From the NCBI GenBank assembly GCA_902542925.1, contig CACBWF010000004.1, positions 1-47,334 of the forward strand: 47,334 nt of DNA, given 5' to 3'. Source of the stretch: an uncultured Alphaproteobacteria bacterium (GTDB lineage: Bacteria; Pseudomonadota; Alphaproteobacteria; Methylaequorales; Methylaequoraceae). Both the position numbers and the translations under genes were made by a program. The notes under the pieces are model-generated. The model was not told where the DNA came from, did not search any database, and saw only the letters and a program-made list of their open reading frames with translations. Shown in pieces: positions 27,325 to 36,388 of the stretch (position 1 is the first letter of the stretch; every line of letters starts with the position of its first letter).

Positions 27325-28721
27325 ACAGTACCACCAACTGTGAGATTGTCTATTTTGAGACTAGGTTGACCAACCCCTACAGGCACTCTTTGACCATCTT
27401 TACCACATGTGCCAATACCATTATCTATTTGCATATTGTTTGCAACCATAGAAACTTTTTTAAGGATTTCAGGACCATTTCCTATTAATGTTGCTCCTTT
27501 AAGAGGTTTTCCTATTTTACCATTTTTAATTTCATAGGCTTCTGATGCGCTAAAGACAAATTTTCCTGAAGTAATATCAACTTGTCCACCACTAAACTGG
27601 GTTGCATAAACACCTTTTTTTGTAGATTTTATAAGCTCATCAGGGTGATAATTACCGTTTATCATGTAAGTGTTTGTCATTCTTGGCATCGGTATACTGC
27701 TAAAACTCTCTCTTCTCCCATTTCCTGTAGGTGTTTTCCCCATCAGCCTAGCATTTAACCTATCTTGCATAAAATTTTTTAAAATACCGTTTTCAATAAG
27801 CACTGTATTTTGTGTAGGTGTACCTTCATCATCAATACTTAGTGAACCTCTTTTCTTTAAAAGTGTACCGTCATCAACAATTGTAATTTGATCGGAAGCA
27901 ACCTTACTATTCACCAAGTTGTGGAATGCAGATGTTTTTTTTCTATTAAAATCACCCTCCAATCCATGTCCTACAGCTTCATGCAATAATATTCCAGGCC
28001 ATCCACAACCTAGAACAACGGTTTGTTCTCCAGCAGGCGCAGCTTTAGCTTCTAATCGAATGAGTGCTTGTTGATATGCAGTACTTACAGCGTTTTTCCA
28101 AGAGTCATTCTTAAATATTAATGAATACATATCTCTTCCCCCGAACCCATAAGAACCAGTTTCAATTTTATTTTTATTTTTTACAGTTACGCTAACATTT
28201 AGTCTAACTAAAGGTCTTGAGTCTGTGTAAATCTGGCCATGTATTTTATAGATTTGCACTTTTTGATAATTGCCAGCAAGTGTTATTGAAACCTGGCTAA
28301 CTTTATTATCAAGTTTTCTTGCATAAGCATTTATTTTTTCCAATAAAGAGATTTTAGACTTAAATTCTTTTAATTCAATAGGATTTGAATCTGAATATAG
28401 TTTTTTATTTGTTTGCTTTGGTAAAGCAAGAAAAATATTTTTGCCAGATTCAACTGATTTGACAGCCTTTACTGAATTTTTTATTGAATCTATATTTAAA
28501 TCGGTACTATGGGAAAAACCTGTTTTATCTCCATTAATAACTCTCAGCCCAAATCCTTGCTCAGTATCAAAACTAGCGGTTTTTAGTTTGTTATTGTCAT
28601 AAGAAAAGTTTTCAGAAACCATCTTTTCAATAAACAATTCACCATCATCATAGTTAGATACAGTTTTATCAACAAGCGAGCTTAATAGTCTTGGGTCTAA
28701 ATTGTTATCTAATGATTCCAT
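27321..28721 (-). CDS. tldD: Metalloprotease TldD
   Basis: Catalytic subunit of the TldD/TldE peptidase, 466 residues. The zinc site is HEAVGH at 247-252, within LLHEAVGHGLEGDF. Other family blocks are SIDDEGTPTQNT, RRESFSSIPMPRMTNTY and, near the end, GTCGKDGQRVPVGVGQPSL. Its partner pmbA lies 3.5 kb away on the same strand, separated by DUF4170, ubiA, rsmE, gshA and chorismate mutase. It is divergent from coxB, with 139 bases between the two starts. Confidence 0.96.
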   Translation of the reverse strand: MESLDNNLDPRLLSSLVDKTVSNYDDGELFIEKMVSENFSYDNNKLKTASFDTEQGFGLRVINGDKTGFSHSTDLNIDSIKNSVKAVKSVESGKNIFLALPKQTNKKLYSDSNPIELKEFKSKISLLEKINAYARKLDNKVSQVSITLAGNYQKVQIYKIHGQIYTDSRPLVRLNVSVTVKNKNKIETGSYGFGGRDMYSLIFKNDSWKNAVSTAYQQALIRLEAKAAPAGEQTVVLGCGWPGILLHEAVGHGLEGDFNRKKTSAFHNLVNSKVASDQITIVDDGTLLKKRGSLSIDDEGTPTQNTVLIENGILKNFMQDRLNARLMGKTPTGNGRRESFSSIPMPRMTNTYMINGNYHPDELIKSTKKGVYATQFSGGQVDITSGKFVFSASEAYEIKNGKIGKPLKGATLIGNGPEILKKVSMVANNMQIDNGIGTCGKDGQRVPVGVGQPSLKIDNLTVGGTV

Positions 28722-28860
28722 TTTTGTATTTATAAAAATATTTATTTATAGTAAAAAAACAATTTTTTTAATAAGCTACAATTGTTTTTTTATTATTATT
28801 AATTATATTAATTATAATTTAGAATGTATTTGGTTAATTTACAATAAAGGATTTAGGAAA
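28722..28860. promoter_or_regulatory. Divergent tldD/coxB control region with an inverted repeat
   Basis: One of the longest non-coding gaps here, about 90% A+T. It contains a perfect 12-base inverted repeat: AAAAAAACAATT at 28753-28764 and AATTGTTTTTTT at 28780-28791, separated by 15 bases. The repeat reads the same from both strands, ends in T runs both ways, and could be an operator or a weak bidirectional terminator hairpin. A possible promoter for coxB is TTGTTT at 28782 with TATATT at 28804, spacing 16, overlapping the repeat; in such AT-rich DNA this is weak evidence. Confidence 0.4.
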
Positions 28861-29667
28861 TTGTTTAGATTTTTATCGTTTTTACTTTTCCCTGTATTAG
28901 TTTACGCTGGGGGACAACCAGAAAAATGGCAGTTGAGTTTTCAAGAACCAGCCTCACCTTTAATGGAGGAACTAATTAGCCTTCATGATTTAGTTTTCTG
29001 GATTATAACATTTATTACTGTTTTTGTATTCGTATTACTCGCTTATGTATGTGTAAAATTCAGTGCAAAAGCAAATAAAAAACCTAGCAAAACAACTCAT
29101 AATTCACTTCTTGAAGTAGCATGGACACTAATACCAGTTCTTTTACTTGTTGTTATTGCAATTCCATCGTTTAGATTGCTTTACAAACAAAATGATTTTT
29201 CAAATATTGATATGACTATTAAAGCAACTGGTTATACTTGGTATTGGAGTTATCAATATCCTGATCACGAAAATATTGAGTTTGATGCAATTATGTTGAC
29301 CGACGAGGAGCTAAGCGAAGGTCAGCCCAGATTATTAGCAACTGATAACCCTCTTGTTGTTCCAGTTAATAAAAATATAAAGTTGCTTATTACTAGTGAT
29401 CCTACTGGTGTTATTCATTCATGGGCTATGCCGTCTTTTGGTGTTAAGACTGATGCCATTCCAGGTAGGTTAAATGAAACATATTTTAATGTCAAAGAGC
29501 CAGGCATGTATTATGGGCAATGTTCCGAATTGTGTGGTTATGGTCATGGCTTTATGCCAATTTCAGTAAAAGCTGTAACCGAGCAAGAATTTGCTGAGTG
29601 GCTTGAAGTTGCTAAAACTGAGTTTGCAAATGATAAATTTAAGAATGACAATATCGCAGCGAAATAA
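28861..29667 (+). CDS. coxB: Cytochrome c oxidase subunit II
   Basis: Carries the CuA centre that receives electrons from cytochrome c. 268 residues from a TTG at 28861, with AAAGGA nine bases upstream; this start gives a signal peptide (MFRFLSFLLFPVLVYA then GGQ). A longer frame from 28702 begins inside tldD and is unlikely. Two transmembrane helices lie at about 43-66 and 85-105. All CuA ligands are visible: H186 in IHSW, and C221, E223, C225, H229 and M232 in the CSELCGYGHGFM segment. First gene of the oxidase cluster. Confidence 0.95.
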   Translation: MFRFLSFLLFPVLVYAGGQPEKWQLSFQEPASPLMEELISLHDLVFWIITFITVFVFVLLAYVCVKFSAKANKKPSKTTHNSLLEVAWTLIPVLLLVVIAIPSFRLLYKQNDFSNIDMTIKATGYTWYWSYQYPDHENIEFDAIMLTDEELSEGQPRLLATDNPLVVPVNKNIKLLITSDPTGVIHSWAMPSFGVKTDAIPGRLNETYFNVKEPGMYYGQCSELCGYGHGFMPISVKAVTEQEFAEWLEVAKTEFANDKFKNDNIAAK

Positions 29668-29673
29668 TTTTTT

Positions 29674-29679
29674 AAGGAG
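29674..29679 (+). promoter_or_regulatory. Strong Shine-Dalgarno for coxA
   Basis: AAGGAG eight bases before the coxA ATG. Most genes in this window have weak or no recognisable ribosome binding sites, so this one stands out and fits high expression of the oxidase core subunit. Confidence 0.65.
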
Positions 29680-29687
29680 TTTATATT

Positions 29688-31250
29688 ATGTCTGATCATG
29701 CACCATCTTTTTTTAAGAGATATCTTTTTTCAACTAACCATAAAGACATTGGTGTTCTTTACATTATCTTTGCCATAATAGCTGGTTTAATTGGAGGGAT
29801 TTTTTCTTTGCTCATTCGAATGGAATTAGCTGAACCTGGGATGCAGTTGCTGGGTGATGATTATCAGAGATACAATGTTTGGATTACTTCTCATGGCCTC
29901 CTTATGATATTCTTTATGATAATGCCTGCCATGGTAGGCGGTTTTGGAAACTATTTTGTTCCACTTCTTATTGGTGCTCCAGATATGGCCTTTCCAAGAA
30001 TGAATAATTTAAGTTTTTGGCTATTAGTTCCATCCATAATTTTGTTAATTGGGTCTGGTTTCGTAGGTGATGGGGCTGGTCCTGGTTGGACAATGTATGC
30101 ACCGCTTTCTACTTCGGGTCATGGAGGCCCAGCTGTAGATATGGTTATTTTATCTATGCATCTTGCCGGAGCTTCCTCTATTTTAGGTGCTATAAACTTC
30201 ATTACTACAATCTTTAATATGAGAGCTCCAGGAATGACAATGCACAAAATGCCACTTTTTGCTTGGTCTATATTAATCACAGCATTCCTATTGCTTCTTT
30301 CTCTTCCAGTTTTAGCCGGAGCTATAACTATGATGTTAACCGACAGAAATTTTGGAACTGCCTTTTTCAATCCTGAACTTGGAGGTGACCCTGTTTTATT
30401 CCAACATTTGTTTTGGTTTTTTGGTCATCCCGAAGTTTATATTTTAATTCTTCCGGGATTTGGAATGATTAGTCATATTATTTCAACATTTTCAAAAAAA
30501 CCGATATTTGGTTATTTGGGTATGGCCTACGCAATGGCGGCGATAGGGGTTGTTGGGTTTGTTGTATGGGCTCACCATATGTATACTACTGGTTTAGATG
30601 TTGATACTCGTGCTTACTTTTTAGCAGCAACAATGGTTATAGCTGTTCCTACTGGAATAAAAATATTTAGTTGGATTGCAACGATGTGGGGAGGATCTAT
30701 TGAATTTAAAACCCCTATGTTGTTTGCGATAGCAATGATATTTTTGTTTACCTTAGGAGGTGTAACAGGTGTTGTATTGGCAAACACCGGTATAGATGTT
30801 GCACTTCATGATACATATTATGTAGTAGCACATTTTCATTACGTAATGTCCATGGGAGCATTATTCTCAATTTATGCTGGATTTTATTACTGGTTTAGTA
30901 AAATGTCTGGAAGAGAATATAATGAATTACTTGGAAAAATTCATTTTTGGATTACTTTTATTGGTGTAAATGTAACCTTCTTTCCTATGCATTTTTCTGG
31001 ATTAGCTGGAATGCCAAGAAGAATACCTGATTATCCAGACGCATTCGCCGGCTGGAATGCAGTTGCAAGTTATGGAGCTTACATATCTGTTTTTTCAGCG
31101 TTTTTCTTTGTGTTTGTTGTTATAGAGGCTTTTGTAAAATCCAGAAAAGCTCAAGATAATCCGTGGGGTAAAGGGGCAACAACGCTCGAGTGGAAGTTAA
31201 GCTCTCCACCTCCTTTTCATTCGTTTGATGAATTGCCAAGGATTAAATAA
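29688..31250 (+). CDS. coxA: Cytochrome c oxidase subunit I (aa3 type)
   Basis: Catalytic subunit holding heme a and the heme a3-CuB site; reduces oxygen and pumps protons. 520 residues with twelve predicted helices. Ligand regions are complete: [11 protein letters not shown] (heme a), FFGHPEVYI and WAHHMYTTG (CuB), and VAHFHYVMS (heme a3 and heme a). The [10 protein letters not shown]-channel motif, the EVYI glutamate and the D-channel entry region [20 protein letters not shown] place it with A-type proton-pumping oxidases. It lies 20 bases after coxB. Confidence 0.98.
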   Translation: MSDHAPSFFKRYLFSTNHKDIGVLYIIFAIIAGLIGGIFSLLIRMELAEPGMQLLGDDYQRYNVWITSHGLLMIFFMIMPAMVGGFGNYFVPLLIGAPDMAFPRMNNLSFWLLVPSIILLIGSGFVGDGAGPGWTMYAPLSTSGHGGPAVDMVILSMHLAGASSILGAINFITTIFNMRAPGMTMHKMPLFAWSILITAFLLLLSLPVLAGAITMMLTDRNFGTAFFNPELGGDPVLFQHLFWFFGHPEVYILILPGFGMISHIISTFSKKPIFGYLGMAYAMAAIGVVGFVVWAHHMYTTGLDVDTRAYFLAATMVIAVPTGIKIFSWIATMWGGSIEFKTPMLFAIAMIFLFTLGGVTGVVLANTGIDVALHDTYYVVAHFHYVMSMGALFSIYAGFYYWFSKMSGREYNELLGKIHFWITFIGVNVTFFPMHFSGLAGMPRRIPDYPDAFAGWNAVASYGAYISVFSAFFFVFVVIEAFVKSRKAQDNPWGKGATTLEWKLSSPPPFHSFDELPRIK

Positions 31251-31268
31251 TGGTTTTGGTTAAGGATC

Positions 31269-32177
31269 ATGAAAGTTGATTCTTTAAATAATACCGATGA
31301 ATTCAGAAAAGAAGATAGTTCTGTAGAAGACTATATTAGTTTACTCAAACCAAGAGTAATGATCTTGGCTATCTTTAGCTCGATTTGTGGTTTGATATTA
31401 GCTCCGGGTAATATACATCCGTTTTTATCGTTTGTTGCGATTATTTGCATCTCTATGGGCGCTGGAGCGTCTGGTGCAATAAACATGTGGTACGATAAAG
31501 ATATTGATTCTTTAATGAATAGAACAAAAAATAGACCGGTACCAAGAGGAGCAATATTTTCAAATAATGCTTTGGGTTTTGGAGTTGTTTTAGGTTTGTT
31601 GTCAGTATTATTACTTGGTTTAGCAACAAATTATTTTGCTGCCTTTCTTTTAGCATCATCAATAATTTTCTACATATTAATTTACACTATATGGCTGAAA
31701 AGGAGGACACATCATAATATTGTAATTGGGGGTGCAGCAGGAGCATTCCCACCGGTAATTGGTTGGGTTTGTGTTACTGGAGAGTTAAGCCTGTATCCAA
31801 TGTTATTATTTTTAACTATTTTTTTCTGGACACCACCTCATTTTTGGGCTTTGTCTTTATACAAAGACGTAGAATATTCTAAAGCAAATATTCCAATGCT
31901 ACCTGTAGTGAAAGGTCAAAAAGAAACCAAACAACAAATTTTAATATACTCCTTGATACTTTTCTTTGTATCTTTGTTACCTTACTACTATGGTTTCGCT
32001 AAAGAACAGTTCTTAGTGTTTGGTATACTAATAAATTTAATTTTTCTTTTGTTTTCTTACAGAATATTAGTTTGTGATAACAATAATACAGAAAAAAAAG
32101 CCTCTGAGCTCTTTAAGTTTAGCATATTATATTTGTATTTTTACTTCATAATTTTAGTTGTAGAAAAACTTACTTAA
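31269..32177 (+). CDS. ctaB: Protoheme IX farnesyltransferase (heme O synthase)
   Basis: Farnesylates heme b to heme O, the precursor of heme A needed by the aa3 oxidase. 302 residues, UbiA superfamily, about nine hydrophobic helices. Prenyl-diphosphate motifs are NMWYDKDIDSLMNRTKNRP and the later YKDVEYSKANIPMLPV. The soluble N-terminal 20 residues are acidic. It is located within the oxidase cluster between coxA and ctaG. Heme A synthase (ctaA) is not in the window. Confidence 0.96.
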   Translation: MKVDSLNNTDEFRKEDSSVEDYISLLKPRVMILAIFSSICGLILAPGNIHPFLSFVAIICISMGAGASGAINMWYDKDIDSLMNRTKNRPVPRGAIFSNNALGFGVVLGLLSVLLLGLATNYFAAFLLASSIIFYILIYTIWLKRRTHHNIVIGGAAGAFPPVIGWVCVTGELSLYPMLLFLTIFFWTPPHFWALSLYKDVEYSKANIPMLPVVKGQKETKQQILIYSLILFFVSLLPYYYGFAKEQFLVFGILINLIFLLFSYRILVCDNNNTEKKASELFKFSILYLYFYFIILVVEKLT

Positions 32178-32187
32178 GGTTAAAAAA

Positions 32188-32280
32188 ATGGATAAACACA
32201 AAAAAAAAAATATCGTACTAGGACTAGCCTTGTTTTCTCTCGTAGTACTGTTTTATTTAATAACAATTATAAAGTTGTAA
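32188..32280 (+). CDS. CoxF-like 30-residue membrane peptide
   Basis: A very short gene between ctaB and ctaG. It encodes MDKHKKKNIVLGLALFSLVV followed by LFYLITIIKL: a basic N-terminus and one transmembrane helix. In other alphaproteobacteria a small single-helix protein often called CoxF or CtaF occupies this exact position, with the same VLFYLIT-like segment. AAGGT lies eight bases before the ATG, the reading frame ends with TAA, and it is 11 bases from ctaG. Its function is not well established; a role in oxidase assembly is inferred from location. At 30 residues it is at the short end. Confidence 0.75.
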   Translation: MDKHKKKNIVLGLALFSLVVLFYLITIIKL

Positions 32281-32291
32281 GTTAAAATTTT

Positions 32292-32828
32292 ATGCTTAAA
32301 AAAAAGAATTTAAAAATACAAGTCATATATCTAGTATCCTTTGTATTATTTATGATAGGACTAAGCTATGCATCAGTACCACTATATAAATTATTCTGTC
32401 AAGTTACCGGTTTTGCTGGTACGCCAATGATTAGTAGTAAGAATAACCCTACTATATTGGATAAAGTTATTTATGTAAGACTTGACTCGTCTGTTGAGAA
32501 ACCGTCACCATTGATTTTTGAACCAATATCAAGAAAAATAGAAACTAAAATTGGGGAAAATAAACTCGTTTTCTACAAAGCTAAAAATTTGTCAGATAAA
32601 GAAGTTATTGGTACAGCTACATTTAATGTTACACCACTTACAGTGGGTCAGTATTTCAATAAGATAGAATGTTTTTGTTTTGAGGAACAGATTTTTCAAC
32701 CTGGTCAAGAAGTAGAAATGCCAGTATCTTTTTTCATAGATCCAGAAATTGTTAGTGACAAAAATATCAAATCTATTGATGAATTGACACTTTCGTATAC
32801 TATGTATATTAAAAATAATAAGAATTAA
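32292..32828 (+). CDS. ctaG: Cytochrome c oxidase assembly protein CtaG (Cox11)
   Basis: Copper chaperone for the CuB site of subunit I. 178 residues: one N-terminal transmembrane helix (about 10-28), then a periplasmic immunoglobulin-like domain. The copper-binding pair is in the hallmark segment IECFCFEEQ, and a third conserved Cys lies in KLFCQVTGF just after the helix. The order coxA-ctaB-coxF-ctaG-coxC is the alphaproteobacterial arrangement. It ends two bases before coxC. Confidence 0.95.
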   Translation: MLKKKNLKIQVIYLVSFVLFMIGLSYASVPLYKLFCQVTGFAGTPMISSKNNPTILDKVIYVRLDSSVEKPSPLIFEPISRKIETKIGENKLVFYKAKNLSDKEVIGTATFNVTPLTVGQYFNKIECFCFEEQIFQPGQEVEMPVSFFIDPEIVSDKNIKSIDELTLSYTMYIKNNKN

Positions 32829-32830
32829 AT

Positions 32831-33652
32831 ATGAGTTCAGATAATAAACATCCTTATCACTTAGTTGACCCTAGTCCATGGCCTTTAGTTACATCAATGG
32901 CATGTTTGCTAATGGCATGGGGGGCAATAATGGCAATGAATGAAGAGGGTTCATTGTTATTCTTTATAGGCGCTGGTGCAGTTACACTAGCAAGTATTCT
33001 TTGGTGGAGGGACGTCGTAAATGAGTCTGAAAAAGGAGGTTTTCATAATCAGGTTGTTCAAATTGGTTTAAGATATGGCATGCTATTATTTATAGCTTCT
33101 GAGGTAATGTTTTTTGCAGCTTGGTTTTGGGCATTTTTTGATGTAGCATTATACCCAGGTGCAGATAGTCCGGAATTGACCGGAAGAATGGATGCCATAA
33201 ACGGTATTTTCCCTCCTGAGGATATCAAATTAATTGAGCCATTCGGTATTCCTTTATTAAATACATTGATTCTATTAGCATCTGGTGGAACTGTTACTTG
33301 GGCGCATCACGCATTAAGAAACAATGACAGAAAAAATTTTTTAATTTTTCTTTTTTTAACTATAATGCTTGGTTTTATTTTTACTGGTTTTCAGGCTTAT
33401 GAATACATGGTTGCTGATTTTAAAATTGATGAAGGTATTTATCCTTCCACTTTCTATATGGCAACAGGGTTTCATGGTGCACATGTAATAATTGGTTCTA
33501 TTTTCTTACTTGTTTGTTTTATAAGGGGGCTTTCCGGACATTTTAAACCCGAAAAACATCTCGGTTTTGAATTTGCAGCATGGTATTGGCACTTTGTTGA
33601 TGTCGTATGGTTATTTTTGTTTGCATTTGTATACTGGTGGGTGTCCGTTTAA
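32831..33652 (+). CDS. coxC: Cytochrome c oxidase subunit III
   Basis: 273 residues with seven predicted helices. It starts with the typical HPYHLVDPSPWPLVTS, has ASEVMFFAAWFWAFF containing the conserved membrane Glu, and GFHGAHVIIGS with AWYWHFVDVVWLFLF near the C-terminus. Subunit III stabilises subunit I and supports proton uptake. It follows ctaG after two bases and precedes surf1 after nine. No DUF983 gene, which I recall between coxC and surf1 in some relatives, is present. Confidence 0.97.
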   Translation: MSSDNKHPYHLVDPSPWPLVTSMACLLMAWGAIMAMNEEGSLLFFIGAGAVTLASILWWRDVVNESEKGGFHNQVVQIGLRYGMLLFIASEVMFFAAWFWAFFDVALYPGADSPELTGRMDAINGIFPPEDIKLIEPFGIPLLNTLILLASGGTVTWAHHALRNNDRKNFLIFLFLTIMLGFIFTGFQAYEYMVADFKIDEGIYPSTFYMATGFHGAHVIIGSIFLLVCFIRGLSGHFKPEKHLGFEFAAWYWHFVDVVWLFLFAFVYWWVSV

Positions 33653-33661
33653 ATTTTAATA

Positions 33662-34381
33662 ATGTATTTTAGTTTTAATAAGCATAAGTACATTTTTGAA
33701 CCTAAAGTCTTTTCAACTTTTGTTTCACTTGTTGCTCTATTAATTTTACTTTCACTTAGTTATTGGCAGATTATTAGGCTGGAGTGGAAAGAAAATTTAA
33801 TTGAACAAAGAATTAAAATGTTTGAATCGGACAGTGTTTTTTTAAAGAATGTTGAATATCCTGAAAAAAACGAATTTCTGAGAGTGAAAATTGAAGGGAA
33901 GTTTATTAATGAATTAGAAATGTTTATGCCAGCTTTAAGTAAAAATGGAAATAATGGGTATCATATTCTTCTTCCATTTGAACTCGTAAACGGTGAATAC
34001 ATCATATTTGACAGAGGTTGGATTCCACTAAAACTGAAAAATAGAGAACTAAGAAAAAAACACGAAATATATGATTCTCAAAAATTTGAAGCTGTAATAA
34101 GACTCCCTGGTAAAAAGGGGAAATTTCAACCAGATAATGACTTTGAAAATAATTTTTGGTTTTTTGTCGAACCTTTAAAAATGTCAGAATTTACCAAATT
34201 AAACTTAAAGGATACTTTTTACTTGGAGGCAACTAATGATGGCCCTAACGGTTATCCATTAGGAAACCAAACTAGGATATACATTAGAAATAACCATTTA
34301 CAATATGCCATAACATGGTTTTTAATTGCGATAGGTCTTGTTGGGGTTTATTTAGCTGCTAATATCAGAAAAATAAAGTAG
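33662..34381 (+). CDS. SURF1 family cytochrome oxidase assembly protein
   Basis: 239 residues with the SURF1 topology: a transmembrane helix near the N-terminus followed by SYWQIIRLEWKENLIEQR, a large periplasmic domain with FDRGWIP, and a second helix near the C-terminus within YAITWFLIAIGLVGVYL. The family acts in heme a insertion into subunit I. It sits between coxC and thrC with two bases to the latter, as in many alphaproteobacteria. Confidence 0.93.
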   Translation: MYFSFNKHKYIFEPKVFSTFVSLVALLILLSLSYWQIIRLEWKENLIEQRIKMFESDSVFLKNVEYPEKNEFLRVKIEGKFINELEMFMPALSKNGNNGYHILLPFELVNGEYIIFDRGWIPLKLKNRELRKKHEIYDSQKFEAVIRLPGKKGKFQPDNDFENNFWFFVEPLKMSEFTKLNLKDTFYLEATNDGPNGYPLGNQTRIYIRNNHLQYAITWFLIAIGLVGVYLAANIRKIK

Positions 34382-34383
34382 AA

Positions 34384-35772
34384 ATGAAATATTACTCAAC
34401 GCGAGGTGGAGAGTCTTCAATTAGTTTCGAGAAGGTAGTTCTTAACGGATTAGCAACTGATGGTGGATTATATATTCCTGAAATATTCCCCCATTTTAAT
34501 CATAAGGATTTTTCTGATTTTAGAGAACTTGAATATAGTGAATTAGCTTATAAAATCACAAAAGATTTTATTGGTAAATCAATTCCATTAAAAGACTATC
34601 AAAAAATTTGTCAGAATACCTATTCAAACTTTTCTTCGAAAGAAATTATTAATTTAAGTAAACTTAGAAAGAACGAGTTTATACTTAATCTTTATAATGG
34701 ACCAACTTATGCTTTTAAAGATTTTGCTCTTCAGCTACTAGGGAATATATACGAATACATTCTCAAAAAGAAAAAAAAACAACTTGTTATACTTGGTGCC
34801 ACTTCTGGTGATACGGGTTCTGCAGCCATTCATGGTTGCTCAAAATCCAAATCTATAAAAATATTCATTCTTTTTCCTTACAAAAAAGTTAGTGAAATTC
34901 AGAGGAAACAAATGACTACAATTGACAAATGTAATGTTTTTAATATTGCTGTAAAGGGTGATTTTGACGATTGTCAAGCACTTGTAAAAAAAATTTTTCA
35001 AAAAAATAGTAAAGGAAAATCTTTAAACTTAGCAGCAATTAATTCTATTAATTGGGTAAGAATTATGGGTCAAATTGTTTACTATTTTTGGGCATACCTA
35101 AAAACTTGTAAGAAAGGTGAACAAATTATTTTTAGTATACCTACTGGAAATTTTGGAAATGTTTATGCTGGCTTCGTTGCAAAATTAATGGGGCTTCCTA
35201 TTAAAAAATTAGTCGTCTCATCTAATTCTAATGATGTTTTAACTAGATTTTTTTCTTCTGGTTGTATGGAAAAAAAAAAGACAAAAATAACTTTGAGTCC
35301 AAGTATGGATATACAGGTATCAAGTAATTTTGAAAGATTGATGGATTATTATCTTGATAGAAATAGTTTAAAGCTAAGTAAATTATACCAATCACTTGAA
35401 AACGAAGGAAAATTTGTTGTAAGCAAAAAAATGTTAAAAAAAATCTCATTAAATTTTTATGGAGGTAAAATAAATGACAAGACAACACAAGATGTAATTA
35501 AAGATATTTATTTTGAAAATAAAATTATAATTGATCCGCACACGGCAGTTGGTATTAAAGTCGGAAGAACTTATAATAAAATTAATGAAAAAATAATTTT
35601 TTTGTCAACTGCTCATCACGCAAAGTTTTTAGAGACGGTAAAAAAGTCAACTAAAAAAAATCTTAAATTACCTTCTGATTTAATTAAAATTATGGCTAAA
35701 AAAGAAAAATATACAGTAATTAATAATAGTATGAAGGAACTGGAGGAATTTATTACAAAAAATTCTACTTAG
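34384..35772 (+). CDS. thrC: Threonine synthase
   Basis: PLP enzyme converting phosphohomoserine to threonine. 462 residues. The N-terminus MKYYSTRGGE and early GLATDGGLYIPE are typical of the longer bacterial class. The PLP Lys is in PTYAFKDFALQ, and GATSGDTGSAAI binds the phosphate. It directly follows surf1, and thrB (the preceding pathway step) is also in the window at 39267. A palindromic tagatatcta covers its stop codon; with four bases to the convergent algH it might act as a small hairpin, but no T run follows. Confidence 0.96.
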   Translation: MKYYSTRGGESSISFEKVVLNGLATDGGLYIPEIFPHFNHKDFSDFRELEYSELAYKITKDFIGKSIPLKDYQKICQNTYSNFSSKEIINLSKLRKNEFILNLYNGPTYAFKDFALQLLGNIYEYILKKKKKQLVILGATSGDTGSAAIHGCSKSKSIKIFILFPYKKVSEIQRKQMTTIDKCNVFNIAVKGDFDDCQALVKKIFQKNSKGKSLNLAAINSINWVRIMGQIVYYFWAYLKTCKKGEQIIFSIPTGNFGNVYAGFVAKLMGLPIKKLVVSSNSNDVLTRFFSSGCMEKKKTKITLSPSMDIQVSSNFERLMDYYLDRNSLKLSKLYQSLENEGKFVVSKKMLKKISLNFYGGKINDKTTQDVIKDIYFENKIIIDPHTAVGIKVGRTYNKINEKIIFLSTAHHAKFLETVKKSTKKNLKLPSDLIKIMAKKEKYTVINNSMKELEEFITKNST

Positions 35773-35776
35773 ATAT

Positions 35777-36340
35777 CTAGGCTTTGCCTGAGTAAGAGGA
35801 AAATTTTGAAAAGTCAATTCCAGTGATTTTTATAGCCTTATCCCACTTTTTTTCAGCTTCTACATCAAATATTAGATCAAGCTCTTCCTTAATTTTAATC
35901 CAGCTATTATTTATAATTTCTTCCTCAAGTTGACCAGGCCCCCAGCCTGCATAACCAAGAGAAATAAAATATTTTTTTGGACCTATATTTTTTGCAATAT
36001 CTTCTATTATTTTTGTAGTACAAGTAAGGTTTACTGATTGTGAAATTTTTATAGTATCTTTTTTTTTGTATTCCTTAGAGTGAAGTATAAAACCATTATT
36101 TTGACTAAGGGGCCCGCCTATGTGAAGGGAGAAGTTTTTTTTTTTATTTTTACTTACAATATTTAGTTTTTCAAAAAGATCATCTCCAGAGACATTCATG
36201 ATTTTGTAATTAAGTACTATTCCTATTGCACCTTCATCATTATGATGGGTTAAATATATTAAACTTTTTGTAAAAAAAAGATCCTTTAATTGAGGTAATG
36301 CACAAATTATATTTCCTTTAAGATAATTTTTCTTTTTCAT
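35777..36340 (-). CDS. algH: YqgE/AlgH family protein
   Basis: 187 residues of the UPF0301 family. Conserved elements are the start GNIICALPQLKD, LIYLTHHNDEGAIGIVLN, GGPLSQNNGFILH and LGYAGWGPGQLEEEI. The biochemical role is not known; an effect on alginate regulation is reported only for Pseudomonas. It is convergent with thrC and divergent from the DsbD-like gene, where the 48-base gap 36341-36388 must hold both promoters. Confidence 0.93.
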   Translation of the reverse strand: MKKKNYLKGNIICALPQLKDLFFTKSLIYLTHHNDEGAIGIVLNYKIMNVSGDDLFEKLNIVSKNKKKNFSLHIGGPLSQNNGFILHSKEYKKKDTIKISQSVNLTCTTKIIEDIAKNIGPKKYFISLGYAGWGPGQLEEEIINNSWIKIKEELDLIFDVEAEKKWDKAIKITGIDFSKFSSYSGKA

Positions 36341-36388
36341 TATATAATTATGACAATTTTAAACAAATTAATCAATTAAGCTTTTATT

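Noticed and set aside
35763-35776. Palindrome tagatatcta at the thrC stop as an intrinsic terminator
   Set aside because: The stem is five base pairs of mostly A/T and no U tract follows; too weak to call.
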